This document shows positions 33,700 to 42,740 of a stretch of DNA of 64,000 nucleotides, in pieces. Below the pieces are notes generated by a model that made no database searches, was not told the DNA's origin, and was given only the letters and a program-made list of their open reading frames with translations. Location: the NCBI GenBank assembly GCA_905221615.1, contig CAJNDT010000134.1, positions 186,001 through 250,000 on the forward strand, written 5' to 3'. Every line of letters starts with the position of its first letter. Positions within the stretch are counted from its first letter, which is position 1. Both the position numbers and the translations under genes were made by a program. This stretch comes from Symbiodinium sp. CCMP2592 (taxonomy: Eukaryota > Sar > Dinophyceae > Suessiales > Symbiodiniaceae).

Positions 33700-35465
33700 G
33701 AGACGGATGACAGCCACGACTCCGAGTCTGATCTCTCGAATGTCCACGAGGTTGATCTTGAGGCATCCGGCACATCCGATCCGGTCCTGTGCTGCGGATA
33801 CAAGAAGGCAGAAACTCTAGGCCATGGCACCGAGCAGTTAGGGCGCTCAGGTGCCAGAAAGTTGATCTTTCGATCTTTCCAGTAGCTCAGCGATCCCTGG
33901 GTTTCAGGATGACGAGGAGATCCAGGAAATACCAAATCCTCCACAGCTGCCCTCGGTGGCAGAGGAGTGCTCGCCACGACTTCGACTGGGAGTGGCATTT
34001 CCATGCTCCAGCCCTAATCCCTAAACCTTCAACGCTGAACGTTAGGCCCTAAACCCTAAACGCTAAGCCCTAAACACAAGCCTACATTCAAAGAATAACC
34101 CAAGCCCACAAACACAGTTTGAGTAAGAAGTCCGCTTCCCAGGAGCGCTTGCAGGAAGTCTGGCCGTTGGGTGAAGCCACGTTTGGCATCTTCATCTGAC
34201 CGGAGCTCAGAATGCGGAGTATGACGTTCGCAACTTCTGGGAGTGTGTGAGAAGCCTATCCACTTCGTTTGAGAGTGTTCAGTGACTGCACACCGGCACT
34301 GCAGACACTGATCTTCTCAGCGCAGGGACACATCCAGCTTTGAACCACCTTCAGCATCTATGGTCAGTGCTGGCTAAGGTCCCATCACTCACGATGTGAT
34401 GACGGATCCGGTTGTCCCATCCTGAGTTGTGCTAGTGAGGCACCGGAATGAGCGGTATAGTCTTTGTGTTGTCCTCATGCGGAAATTGTCTTTGAAGTCT
34501 TCATCTTTGAAGGTCTGTGCCGATGGGTACACCTACGAGCGCACAGCGATTAGCAGATGGTTCGAGACGTGCCGCGCCCGATCGTGCCTTGTGTGCCAGT
34601 GTTTTCACTTGGGTGCAGGTCACGGAAGAGCCCTGTTACTGGTCAGAGTCTGCCCCACGTTGAAATGGTAAGGGGCTGAGATCACTGTCCCTGGCATTGC
34701 CTCGGTGCTTGGTCCAGACTTGGCAGGTGCCAAACCAGTCTGTCAGAACCCTGCTCAAGACTCTCATTGACATGAGCGACAAGCCTCAGGCATGAATCAT
34801 TGGGTGTTCTTGCCTGGCATTGCCTTGGAGCACCCTGTATTTTCTGCAAGGCATCTTCCAGCCGCAGAGGTTCGGTGGAATCACCAGAGAAATCCAACGA
34901 AGAGACGCGGGCAGCGGAGAAAGACAGCAAGCAGCCAAAGACAGCAGACCTGCAAGCACGGCTGCAGATGATATCTATGTCATCGGGACAGATGACTCGA
35001 GACAACTCGGGAGACGAGAAACCTTGCTTATGCCGCCGACCATCCTCATCGGTCGATACAGAGACGGACTTGGTGCGCGGGTCCTCTTCCGTTGCGGGCT
35101 CATGCTGTTTCAGAGTTGCTGCAGTCATGTATCTTTCTGAAACCATGTCCAAGCGAAGCTGCACTGCCAAGAGCAGCTCTTCATCATCCTCGTCGGGTCA
35201 GCAGAGCCGCGCAGCCGGCACCAGTCGTCCACCTTGTGTGCCAAAGCCAAAGCCTTCGCTGATCTTCCCATCTCTGCTGGCACCTCTCCAGGCGAGCGCC
35301 GTCACGGCGGTTCGGAGTCCAGGCATTTTGCAGCTGTGTTGCCTGAATCTAGGCTCCGTCTCTTCGAGCATCCAGCGACTTTCGCAGGATATCCGCATTG
35401 ACAACATGAGCCACCGGACATTGCAGAATCCAACGGCACGCCTGACCTGGGATGCCGTGGCGTAG
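33700..35465 (+). CDS. U-box (E3 ubiquitin ligase-type) protein, multi-exon
   Basis: A complete U-box is spread over four exons: (C)PITHDVMTDPV at 34379-34413, VCADGYTYERTAISRWFETC at 34513-34583, SPVTGQSLPHVEM at 34631-34667 and VPNQSVRTLLKTLIDMSDKP from 34727. All junction phases fit. The Cys before PITH is formed across a junction, and the Ser of SPVTG is formed from TC plus C. Introns: 34414-34512, 34584-34630 (47 bp) and 34668-34726, all GT-AG. U-boxes recruit ubiquitin-loaded E2 enzymes through a RING-like fold without zinc. Acidic exons precede it (ETDDSHDSESDLSNVHEVDL from 33700; DDEEIQEIPNPPQLPSVAEE from 33908). A Ser/Lys-rich C-terminal exon follows (SVESPEKSNEETRAAEKDSK to about 35465). 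How the first and last exons join is uncertain. Confidence 0.82.
34035..34085 (+). repeat. Interstitial CCCTAAA telomere-like tract
   Basis: GGCCCTAAACCCTAAACGCTAAGCCCTAAAC: degenerate CCCTAAA units inside the U-box gene, in an intron by position. Confidence 0.6.
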
Positions 35466-36025
35466 GGCTCCGATTCCAACTGCAGGAGTGGATGCAATCG
35501 CAATGGTGCTTGCAACAGCTGTAGACTGCCGGTTTGTGTAGCATTTCTTTCTCAGCAGACAGTGCTGGTGCATGTGATGTCTTGCCAGAATGGCTGAGAC
35601 AATTCATCATAGGTCCTATCCGTCTATTCCGTTTAGGAAGCTTACTTGCTCCTGCCGAGATCGCCAATCAGTCTGCGATGACGAAAGGAGTTGCAATTGA
35701 ATTCGTATTGGACAATGCGGCTGATAAAACCAATGCTGCCAAGCCGTCCGGTGCATGCTGAGTCTATGAACGCGATGGTGCTTGTGCTTGGAGACAGACC
35801 TCTGCACTGTTGCCTTCTTCAGAGCAGCTGAATGTCACAGACCGACACCACATGCCATGCCAGTGCAGAGAGAGTTGCAGAAAAACCGAAGTGGAGCCTA
35901 AGAACAAGACGGGCGTTTTCTCTCGAATCGAAGACCGGAAGCCGGCCGGTCAAGGCGCGCAAGAGCCTGCCTTGAGAGGCTGCGTAACGCATGGGCACCG
36001 CATCCCGGCAGGCTTGGCTTGCGTC

Positions 36026-36928
36026 ATGGCCGAAAGCTCCAAGGAAGAGCTTACACCGCAGCAGGTAACACTTTGAAGTACTTAGTTTCCCTTTCTCAGA
36101 AAAGTCTGACATGACAAGGTGCAGGCAACGTACCAGCAGATAGAGAAGGAATGCTCTGTCATGATCAACAAGGCATTCGGCCCAGCGCAGATCAGCAGTT
36201 TCGGGCTTGTCAGCGCATTCGACTGCAGATCGCGGAGCTCGAGCAAGAGCTCAACGAGCACGCTTTGGTGATCAAGGTGGGGAGAGGGATGCTTTAAAAC
36301 CTCATGTTTGAGATTTGAATCTCTGCAGTGGCTGGTGCGGAGGCTTTTGACAAAGTAGACTCCACCAGAAGATGCTTTCGTATGGCTTGCCTCTCGAGAC
36401 TCGAAATGATGCTTTGCGTCGTGTGCCGAGCAATGCGAACACATCAGGTCGGTGGTGTTCTGGTAGAGCGCACGGTCGCAGAGGCACCCAGCCAGCCGGA
36501 CCGTCGTGCTGCTTGTGCTTGGTTTCGAGCGGGAGTTTCCGAAAATAGGGGACTCTAATATAGTACCCTCCTAATAGCAGGATCCTTGTTAGTTAGAGGG
36601 ACCCCAAAACAAGGTACCCCGAATTTTCGGAAACTGCAGCAGGTCAGACCAGCCGTCGAGTCCAACTTGGAGAAGATACAGCAGGCATTGCGGCATTGCC
36701 AGCCACGGGTGCTCCTCTTCGAGACTTCGTGTTTCACAGGCCGTGAACCAGCTCCAGGAACAGCTGAAGAAGAAAACTGAGCAAAGGATCAACTGCTGGA
36801 ACTCGCGATGATGCCGCTAGCATCCGCCGATGGGTGTGGCTGGCAGGACCCAATTCATTCAGAAGTACAACCTGAATCAGCAGAAACAGGCTTTCCGAGT
36901 GCAGCTCGCAGACCTCTTTCAAGCGTAA
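36026..36928 (+). CDS. PFDN2: Prefoldin subunit 2
   Basis: Eight exons give a protein of about 125 residues: 36026-36064, 36125-36172, 36229-36276, 36343-36384, 36448-36483, 36643-36684, 36740-36780, 36847-36928. The pieces align without gaps to the prefoldin-2 pattern from the N-terminal helix through VGGVLVERTV: TYQQIEKECSVMINK, IAELEQELNEHALVIK, AFDKVDSTRRCFRM, VGGVLVERTVAE, VRPAVESNLEKIQQ, AVNQLQEQLKKKTE, TQFIQKYNLNQQKQ. Prefoldin is a hexamer that captures nascent actin and tubulin and passes them to the CCT chaperonin. The gene is a beta-type subunit: two helices of a coiled coil around the GGVLVERT hairpin. Introns are GT, GC, GT, GC, GC, GC, GC. The start ATG is in MAESSKEELTPQQ. The final stop at 36926-36928 is used if the last exon reads through CAG|GCTTTCC; another intron there could extend the C-terminus, as human and plant proteins have about 150 residues. 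Confidence 0.9.
36534..36635. mobile_element. 102-bp MITE-like element inside prefoldin intron 5
   Basis: Perfect 13-bp terminal inverted repeats, AGTTTCCGAAAAT at 36534 and ATTTTCGGAAACT at 36623. Without it the 159-bp intron would be about 57 bp, the size of the gene's other introns. Its centre (CTAATATAGTACCC, AGCAGGATCCTTG) is shared with 2006-2060. Confidence 0.75.
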
Positions 36929-37495
36929 ATCAAATCATCGCTGCGTTGGAGCAGTGCAGGCCTCTCCTGCTCCGGCACCCGAAGCTGATGCAGCCAGCAA
37001 GGGTGGGGGGAGTGTTCTCGTTTGATGGTCGCCACAGTGCGAAGCCTGTACCTAGTCCTGTCCAAAGCGTCAGTCCGTGGATGATTGCGCTACGCTGTTA
37101 CCCGAACAATCTGTGCTAACACCATGTCATTCTGCAATATATGGGTACATGTCTGGTTGCTAGCACAATTGAGCTGAGTGCCTGACATTCAGATATAATC
37201 ACGCTTTTGTACAAATTCGTGCCCGGTTGTATGCCGATACGAAAAGAGCCCGAAGATATGCTGCTCACGGAGTTTGCCGCAAGTCGCAAGGACCTACTTC
37301 AGATCAGAGCCTCAAGCCGTTTTAACCTAAGCCGAAGATAGGTGTGAAAATAGGAATTGCTTGCTGAGCCATCGAGGCACCCGAAATCATTGGAACTCGA
37401 TAATCTTGCCACGTGGCATCCACGATATCTGTTAGAGATCCTTTCCAGGCAACGCTTGACTTGTTTGACAGCACATTTAGCACTTGAAGCTGTAG
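36929..37495. other. No gene recognised
   Basis: Between prefoldin and the SPOUT-like gene. A + frame to 37119 continues past the prefoldin stop in another phase and is not recognised. Confidence 0.3.
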
Positions 37496-38092
37496 ATGTC
37501 GTTTATGGACCTCCAGTGGCTTGTGTTCTTCCCTGGCCGGCCTAGCCGTGACGACTGGCGTCGTGTTGATGCCTCTGCGCGAATTGCACGTGCAGCTCTT
37601 CAACGCGGCAGCATTTGCCATATCATCTTCGAAGACAGAATAAGTATCAGCTTGAGCCCGGCCTTCTTGGGCGAGGGCAGAGCATGGGATGGCCACGAAG
37701 CGAGCTACCAGCGCTTACTGAAAGACATTGCCAATGGAGAAAGAGTTCCAGATGCAAGCTTCAAGCCAAAAAGTCATCTGGCAGAATTCCTTCGGGAAAT
37801 GCTACGACCCGTGGATGTTGCCTTGGATTTCCGTGAAAACGGTGCCTTGGTGATGGGCCTTTATCAAGAGGGCTCCATCCGTCCCCGAAGTGCCTTGTGC
37901 GTCATCGGGGGTGTCAAGGACCTTCACGAGGAAGAGACGAAGGTCTTGACTCAGGTCTGCAAGGATCTGAAGAAGACCAGGCTTTGTGTTAGCCTCGGGT
38001 CACAAGCTGAGCTGACGTCGAAGTGCATGAAGGCAGGTGTGCTCTTGAGCGGAAGTCGTTTAGGATTCCTCATTGGAGCTTTAGTCTCTTGA
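37496..38092 (+). CDS. Possible SPOUT-class RNA methyltransferase (TrmY/DUF358-like)
   Basis: A single 198-codon exon. The C-terminal third has a pattern like the SPOUT knot of the DUF358/TrmY family: CVIGGVKDLHEEETKVL (about residues 135-151), where TrmY has a Gly-Asp loop followed by Glu, and VSLGSQAELTSKCM (about 165-178), like VSLGPxxLLASHCI. The N-terminal part (RVDASARIARAALQRGSICH, then YQRLLKDIANGE) fits the earlier helices. TrmY makes N1-methylpseudouridine in archaeal tRNA. A eukaryotic member would be notable, so a distant SPOUT relative of other function is also possible. The frame begins at ATG just after TGTAG, which could be either a stop or an acceptor. Being one exon, it differs from its intron-rich neighbours. 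The coding call is firm; the family call is tentative. Confidence 0.5.
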   Translation: MSFMDLQWLVFFPGRPSRDDWRRVDASARIARAALQRGSICHIIFEDRISISLSPAFLGEGRAWDGHEASYQRLLKDIANGERVPDASFKPKSHLAEFLREMLRPVDVALDFRENGALVMGLYQEGSIRPRSALCVIGGVKDLHEEETKVLTQVCKDLKKTRLCVSLGSQAELTSKCMKAGVLLSGSRLGFLIGALVS

Positions 38093-38289
38093 GCAGTGCG
38101 AAAGTGTCAGTGAAGCTTGCAACCAGGCGGTCGGGGAGTTGAACAGGCACACGGCCTTCTCCAATGCTGTCTCTCATTGCTTATCATCCCAGCTTCCGGC
38201 CCAGCTAAACCAGAATCGGGTTGATCGACCCCGCTTGCATCTCATCGCTCCATGGCGGCAGTTCTGGAAGGGTTTGTTGGAACCGCAAT

Positions 38290-38313
38290 GTGTGTGTGTG
38301 TGTGTGTGTGTGA
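38290..38313 (+). repeat. (TG)n microsatellite
   Basis: About twelve TG dinucleotides downstream of the SPOUT-like gene. Confidence 0.95.
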
Positions 38314-38329
38314 GCCCGCGGGGTTAGAG

Positions 38330-39020
38330 CAGCACGAGATCACGCCTTCTGCCAACAACTTGGCCAGATAACCGAGGGTCACCACTTCCCAGTCTTTGGG
38401 TAAATGCAGGTGCTAAAGGTCCCCGGTCGGTTGGTTGCTGCACTAGCTCCCTAAGAGTGGAGGGACTGAGACCGACGTTCTCCAATCGTACGGCGAGTCC
38501 TTCGTCCCAATGCCTTGTGGCAGCACTCGTACCGTGTCAGTGAGGTGATGCTCCCACCAGCGACAGCACTCCTCCAGTTTTTCGAGCAGCGGGGGACTGC
38601 GACCATGGTCGTGGATGCGTTTGTGAACAGCCACGGTGGCTTGGCTAGCATTGGATTGACCCTAAGGCTTGCAGACAGATGAAGGCTGGACCCCGGCTTC
38701 AGAAGTGTTTCAGATCACATAAACTCATGCCTTAAGAACAGGTGCCTGGGTTCGATACAGACTTGCACAAGTGCAGCCATGACATGCACACTAAATGACC
38801 GGCGGGATGACCAGGATGTCTTGTTACTCCAAACTCTTTCCCATCGGAGAAATCCGTCGTCCAAGGTGTGTTCAGGAACACATGGACACTCAGCTGCAAG
38901 TGATCTTAGACGTGTTGCAGGTGGTGCTAGTGTCTGGAAGCACGCGACCAGCTCCGCTGCCGTTGTTTGGTTGCCACCTTCCCGACTCACATCCAAGGCT
39001 GAGCTTCCTAACGGACAGAG
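38330..39020. other. No gene recognised
   Basis: Short frames without family patterns. Confidence 0.3.
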
Positions 39021-39030
39021 GCCGAGTTTC

Positions 39031-39078
39031 GGAACCTGATGAAGAAACCCTGGGCCCAAGGTTTCTTAATCAGGTTCC
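39031..39078. repeat. 48-bp near-perfect palindrome
   Basis: GGAACCTGATGAAGAAACC on the left and GGTTTCTTAATCAGGTTCC on the right are reverse complements with one mismatch. The centre is CTGGGCCCAA. It can form a strong hairpin in DNA or RNA. It could be a small fold-back element. Confidence 0.8.
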
Positions 39079-39245
39079 TACATAACGGTTTGTGCGACGT
39101 AACCGAGTGTGCAGGGGACGCGCTGACCATCCAGGGGCCCGGTGGCAAATGTCTGGCAGAAGCCGACGCAACGACCTTCTTAAAGGACGAGCATGCGCTA
39201 CATGCATTGTTGCTGGGGTTCATTTTCTAGGCTCTTTCGTTAGAA

Positions 39246-39860
39246 GTGCGGCCTAAACGTGCTTTGACGTTCGTCCAGGAGAAGCTGCGACACACCCAAG
39301 CCTCCGGTCGATCTCTGACGGCGACCCGCCTGTGCTCGAGCAGTGTTCCTGGGCTTTCCATTCCGTGCTCGCATGCTTCTGAGGCCCTTCTCAAGGAGAG
39401 CCAGAGCCGTGGCCAACGTGTACTGGTGGCCGATGAGTCGAGGAGCCAACCCTCTGCACATCTCTGCACTTCCCCTGCCGGTCCTGCGTGCAGGCCACTG
39501 TTGCAGAAAATGGACAGAGCTGACAAAGCAGAGGCAGGCATGCGAGGGGATAGCCGCAATTTCGAAGCAAACATAACCATGTCCCTTCTGAAGCAGCTTG
39601 ATTTCCTTATTCAAGACAACAGTGATCCACGTTGCGTCAAACGTTTGTGCGCCCTGCATAGTGCAATTGCGCGATCCCAGTTGTTCAGACGCTTAAAGCC
39701 TGTACGTAGACCCGTACAGCAATATTTGTTTGTTCATCTGCCTATGACAAGATGCATAGTTCCGCAGATCATAAGAGTGAAAAGGGATCCAGATGGTATA
39801 GTTGGCTCGCCCCGTGAGACTTCAGTCCTTGTCTTCCCCGACTTTTCTTACGAGTTCTGA
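39246..39860 (+). CDS. Hypothetical ORF, 204 codons
   Basis: An open + frame with a plausible helical middle (SLLKQLDFLIQDNSDPRCVK, LHSAIARSQLFRRLKP). No domain recognised. The following frame (39864-40379) begins MLDRFRQDPVAVVFLSREGG and could be a continuation across an intron. Weak call. Confidence 0.27.
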   Translation: MRPKRALTFVQEKLRHTQASGRSLTATRLCSSSVPGLSIPCSHASEALLKESQSRGQRVLVADESRSQPSAHLCTSPAGPACRPLLQKMDRADKAEAGMRGDSRNFEANITMSLLKQLDFLIQDNSDPRCVKRLCALHSAIARSQLFRRLKPVRRPVQQYLFVHLPMTRCIVPQIIRVKRDPDGIVGSPRETSVLVFPDFSYEF

Positions 39861-40379
39861 TGGATGCTTGACCGCTTCCGACAGGACCCGGTGGCCGTGG
39901 TTTTCCTCAGCAGAGAGGGGGGTGATGTGAACACTGCGATTGAGGCGTGTGCCAACGCAGGCCATAGATGCTTTTTGTCATCTCTTGACAATCTTGCACT
40001 GCTCTGCGGCATGCACTGGTCTCTGGCAGGCGTCTACTACTATGGTTGCGCTTCGGTTGGTGGTGTGGAAGCTGGAATCGCCTATGCTTCGAGCTTGGCT
40101 TCAAAGAAGCTACTTGCACCGTCGGCTTGCTGTAGCCTCTCCAAGCTAAGGTCAATGTCCTGCACAGTGCAGGAATGCTTGGGCGCTGCCTGGCAAATGC
40201 GGTGCCCAGACGTGCACCGAATCGTGCGACTGCGAACCTTGTTTGCAAACAGATCTCTGTCTGCATGCGCTCCTGCAACAGATCGTATCCATTGCGGCCC
40301 TTTCCCCTCTCGAGCACGTCACCCCCGTACTTTTGGCAGTTGTGATGCTTTTAGAGGCCCCACAGCTACACCCCCCTAG

Positions 40380-41020
40380 CTCATGTCCTGAGGAAGCCGG
40401 CGCAGGCCCTCTGTCCCAGCGTGAGCCGTGGGCTTGTCGGTGGGGCTCGGACCGGGCATGCGGCATACCAGCCATATGCCATATGCCCGCCAAGCCGAGG
40501 TCTCACCTCTCGGCTGCCTCCAAACCAGCGGCCGAAAGGAGCACCGTCGCCGTGTGCAAGCCAAGCGCAAGCAGACTTTCGCCCAAGCGCTGGGCGCCTG
40601 CAGGCAGCGGAAGAATGGCGCCCTGGGCGGCCGCGGCCTGCGGGGGACGGTCGGAGTGGCCAGCAGCTCTGGCGTGGCCGGAAGAGGTGGGGGGATCCCG
40701 GCAGATCCGATGTGGCCATGCGACAAGCCACATAAGCCACTAGCCTCAGGCATCGTCGAGCAGTGCTCAGAGCGAAGCTCGCTCTCAAGGCTGCGGCTTG
40801 TCTGCAGCTTTGCACCCCGAGAAGAAACTCTGCCATAAAAGGCCGGCCGCCCCTCATTCTATTGGAGATGCACTCTGTGCTGACTCCAGGAAATCACCTT
40901 GGCCTTGGCGATTAAGCCAAGGTGAAGGTTACAGCAGTCGCGAGTGGTCATGCTGTGACTGGCAGTTGTAAACGAACAAGCAGCAGTGGATCTTCTGTTT
41001 TCATCCGTTCAATCATCTTT
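40380..41020. other. No gene recognised; very GC-rich
   Basis: All six frames are largely open between 40380 and 40850 because of high GC content. No family pattern stands out. Confidence 0.3.
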
Positions 41021-41184
41021 TTGACTGAATGTTGATTCTTCCTGACCAGTCTTTATGGGGTGTTTCAAACAGGGAGCACAAGGCAAAATCCTCGACGACT
41101 CGAGGGGGCTTGACTTCAGACTGGACAACCCGAGGCGACGCTCTGCCGACGCCAACCACCGACCCTGGCAACACCGTGCTCAGT

Positions 41185-41311
41185 ATGGACACAAACGGAG
41201 CAGAGCATCCCGAGCCAAGCGATGCGGCTCCTTCGAGTGCGGAGCCTGAAGAGAAGCTAGAGCCTGAAGAGAAGCTCGAGCCGGAAGAGAAGCTAGAGCT
41301 ACTGGGGTGGC
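41185..41311 (+). CDS. Candidate exon with EPEEKL tandem repeat
   Basis: A + frame reads MDTNGAEHPEPSDAAPSSA and then EPEEKL repeated three times followed by ELLG. The DNA repeats are 18 bp (GAGCCTGAAGAGAAGCTA and variants with CTC or CCG), so codon changes are mostly silent, suggesting selection on the protein. Acidic, disordered. Its parent gene is not identified. Confidence 0.4.
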
Positions 41312-41399
41312 ACATCAGTATTTCTTTTAAGTCTTCTAGCCTAACCCTCTGTGCACATAGAACAATGATACCAAGGAGCCCCCAGCCATCAGACTGAAT

Positions 41400-42520
41400 G
41401 GCAGTGTTTCACAAATATCCTCTTGGACAAGATCAACATGGCTTAGCCTGATATGCTGGTAGTGACGCGCTTTCTACCTCTGGAGGGCAGCTGGAACATG
41501 CTTTACCCTCGTTTGACGCTTGTGGCCCAACGTCGGCCCACTGGCGCTGCGTCAGAGACGGTGCCCAAAGTGCAATCGCCCAGCTCAAGGGCATTGGCAC
41601 CACGCCCAGACTTCGTCCTCGCGGAGTTGCCAGTCTGTGCTAAGCAGCACAGTACGCCAGGCAGAAAATCAATCGTCATGTGACGAGTCATGGCGAGTGA
41701 GAGCAACCACGGTCCTCCGTTACCAGGGGGCGGCATTCTGTTTGGGGAACGGGATGGGCTCCACTGTGGTCATGATGAAGGGGCATAATTACTGTTTTAT
41801 AAGCTGAGTCAGCTCCAAGGCCAGCAGCAGTAGTGGCAGACGGTCCGTCTTGAAGGTTCGTCAGACCCAGTCGGGACGGTCTTGTGCTTGGCATCGAAGA
41901 GTGAGACAAGCGGGTCAGGGCTGTTCAGCTTTGTAATGTTGGTTGTTTTGAGGTCACTTTCTGAATCGGCTGGCCGCTGCAGCTTTTGTGCTTTCTGCCT
42001 GGGCCGAATTGTAGGGTAGCTTGCAGTATTCCAGCCTTTGGCAATGGGTGCCCCAAAAGGGAAAGGTGGCAAAGGAGGCACCTTGGCAGGCTTCTGCCAT
42101 ATGACATGATGTCGCCTGTTCACGCTATCCCGGAGCTGAGGCAAAGGCAAGGCGGTTGCGAGCAAGGCCGCGTGCGCATCGTGAGCATGCTTGTGAGATG
42201 CATCAAGCAGTTGCGTGTACTTTCAGGGCTGGCGCAAGATTTTTCGCTGTTGCCTCGTCAGGAATGAGTAGAGTAGCAGGGATTAGAGTGAGCTTATAAG
42301 CCCGCATGCTTTCGTTGCCAACTCGTCCATGACATGCTGCGTAAAAACAAAGACTCAGCTTCTGCAGGGTGGAAGTGTTTCAAAAGGTCTGGCACTCGGA
42401 AAGTTTGGAGTCCGGTAGAGTTGCACTATAAGTGATGAATCTAGGCTAGCTCAGGAAGGCACACGGAAGGGACTGACAGCTCAGTTTCAAGCTTGGGACT
42501 ATTCACTTCTTCGATTTCTG
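41400..42520. other. No gene recognised
   Basis: Scattered short frames only. Confidence 0.3.
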
Positions 42521-42529
42521 CTTGAGGCA

Positions 42530-42680
42530 AGGGCAAGGGGGGCAAACCCAGCGGCAAGGCACGGCTAGTGCGACGGGTTTTCGTTCACAAGATTGAAGCT
42601 CCGTCCAGGGGAAAGACAATGGTGGCGAGAAGTGGATTCAAGCCCGGCGCCCGTTTCCCTTTCGCAGGTGTAGTAGTGTA
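42530..42680 (+). CDS. Candidate exon, basic protein
   Basis: After CTGCTTGAG a frame reads GKGGKPSGKARLVRRVFVHK and then SRGKTMVARSGFKPGARFPF, ending near CGCAG|GTG. It is strongly basic and looks coding. It lies about 60 bp before the reductase gene; whether it belongs to that gene or to another is unknown. Confidence 0.33.
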
Positions 42681-42740
42681 GAAGACACTCGCCGTGACGA
42701 GCAACGAGCTGTCAGTCGATGCTGACAGAAGCGGCATGAG

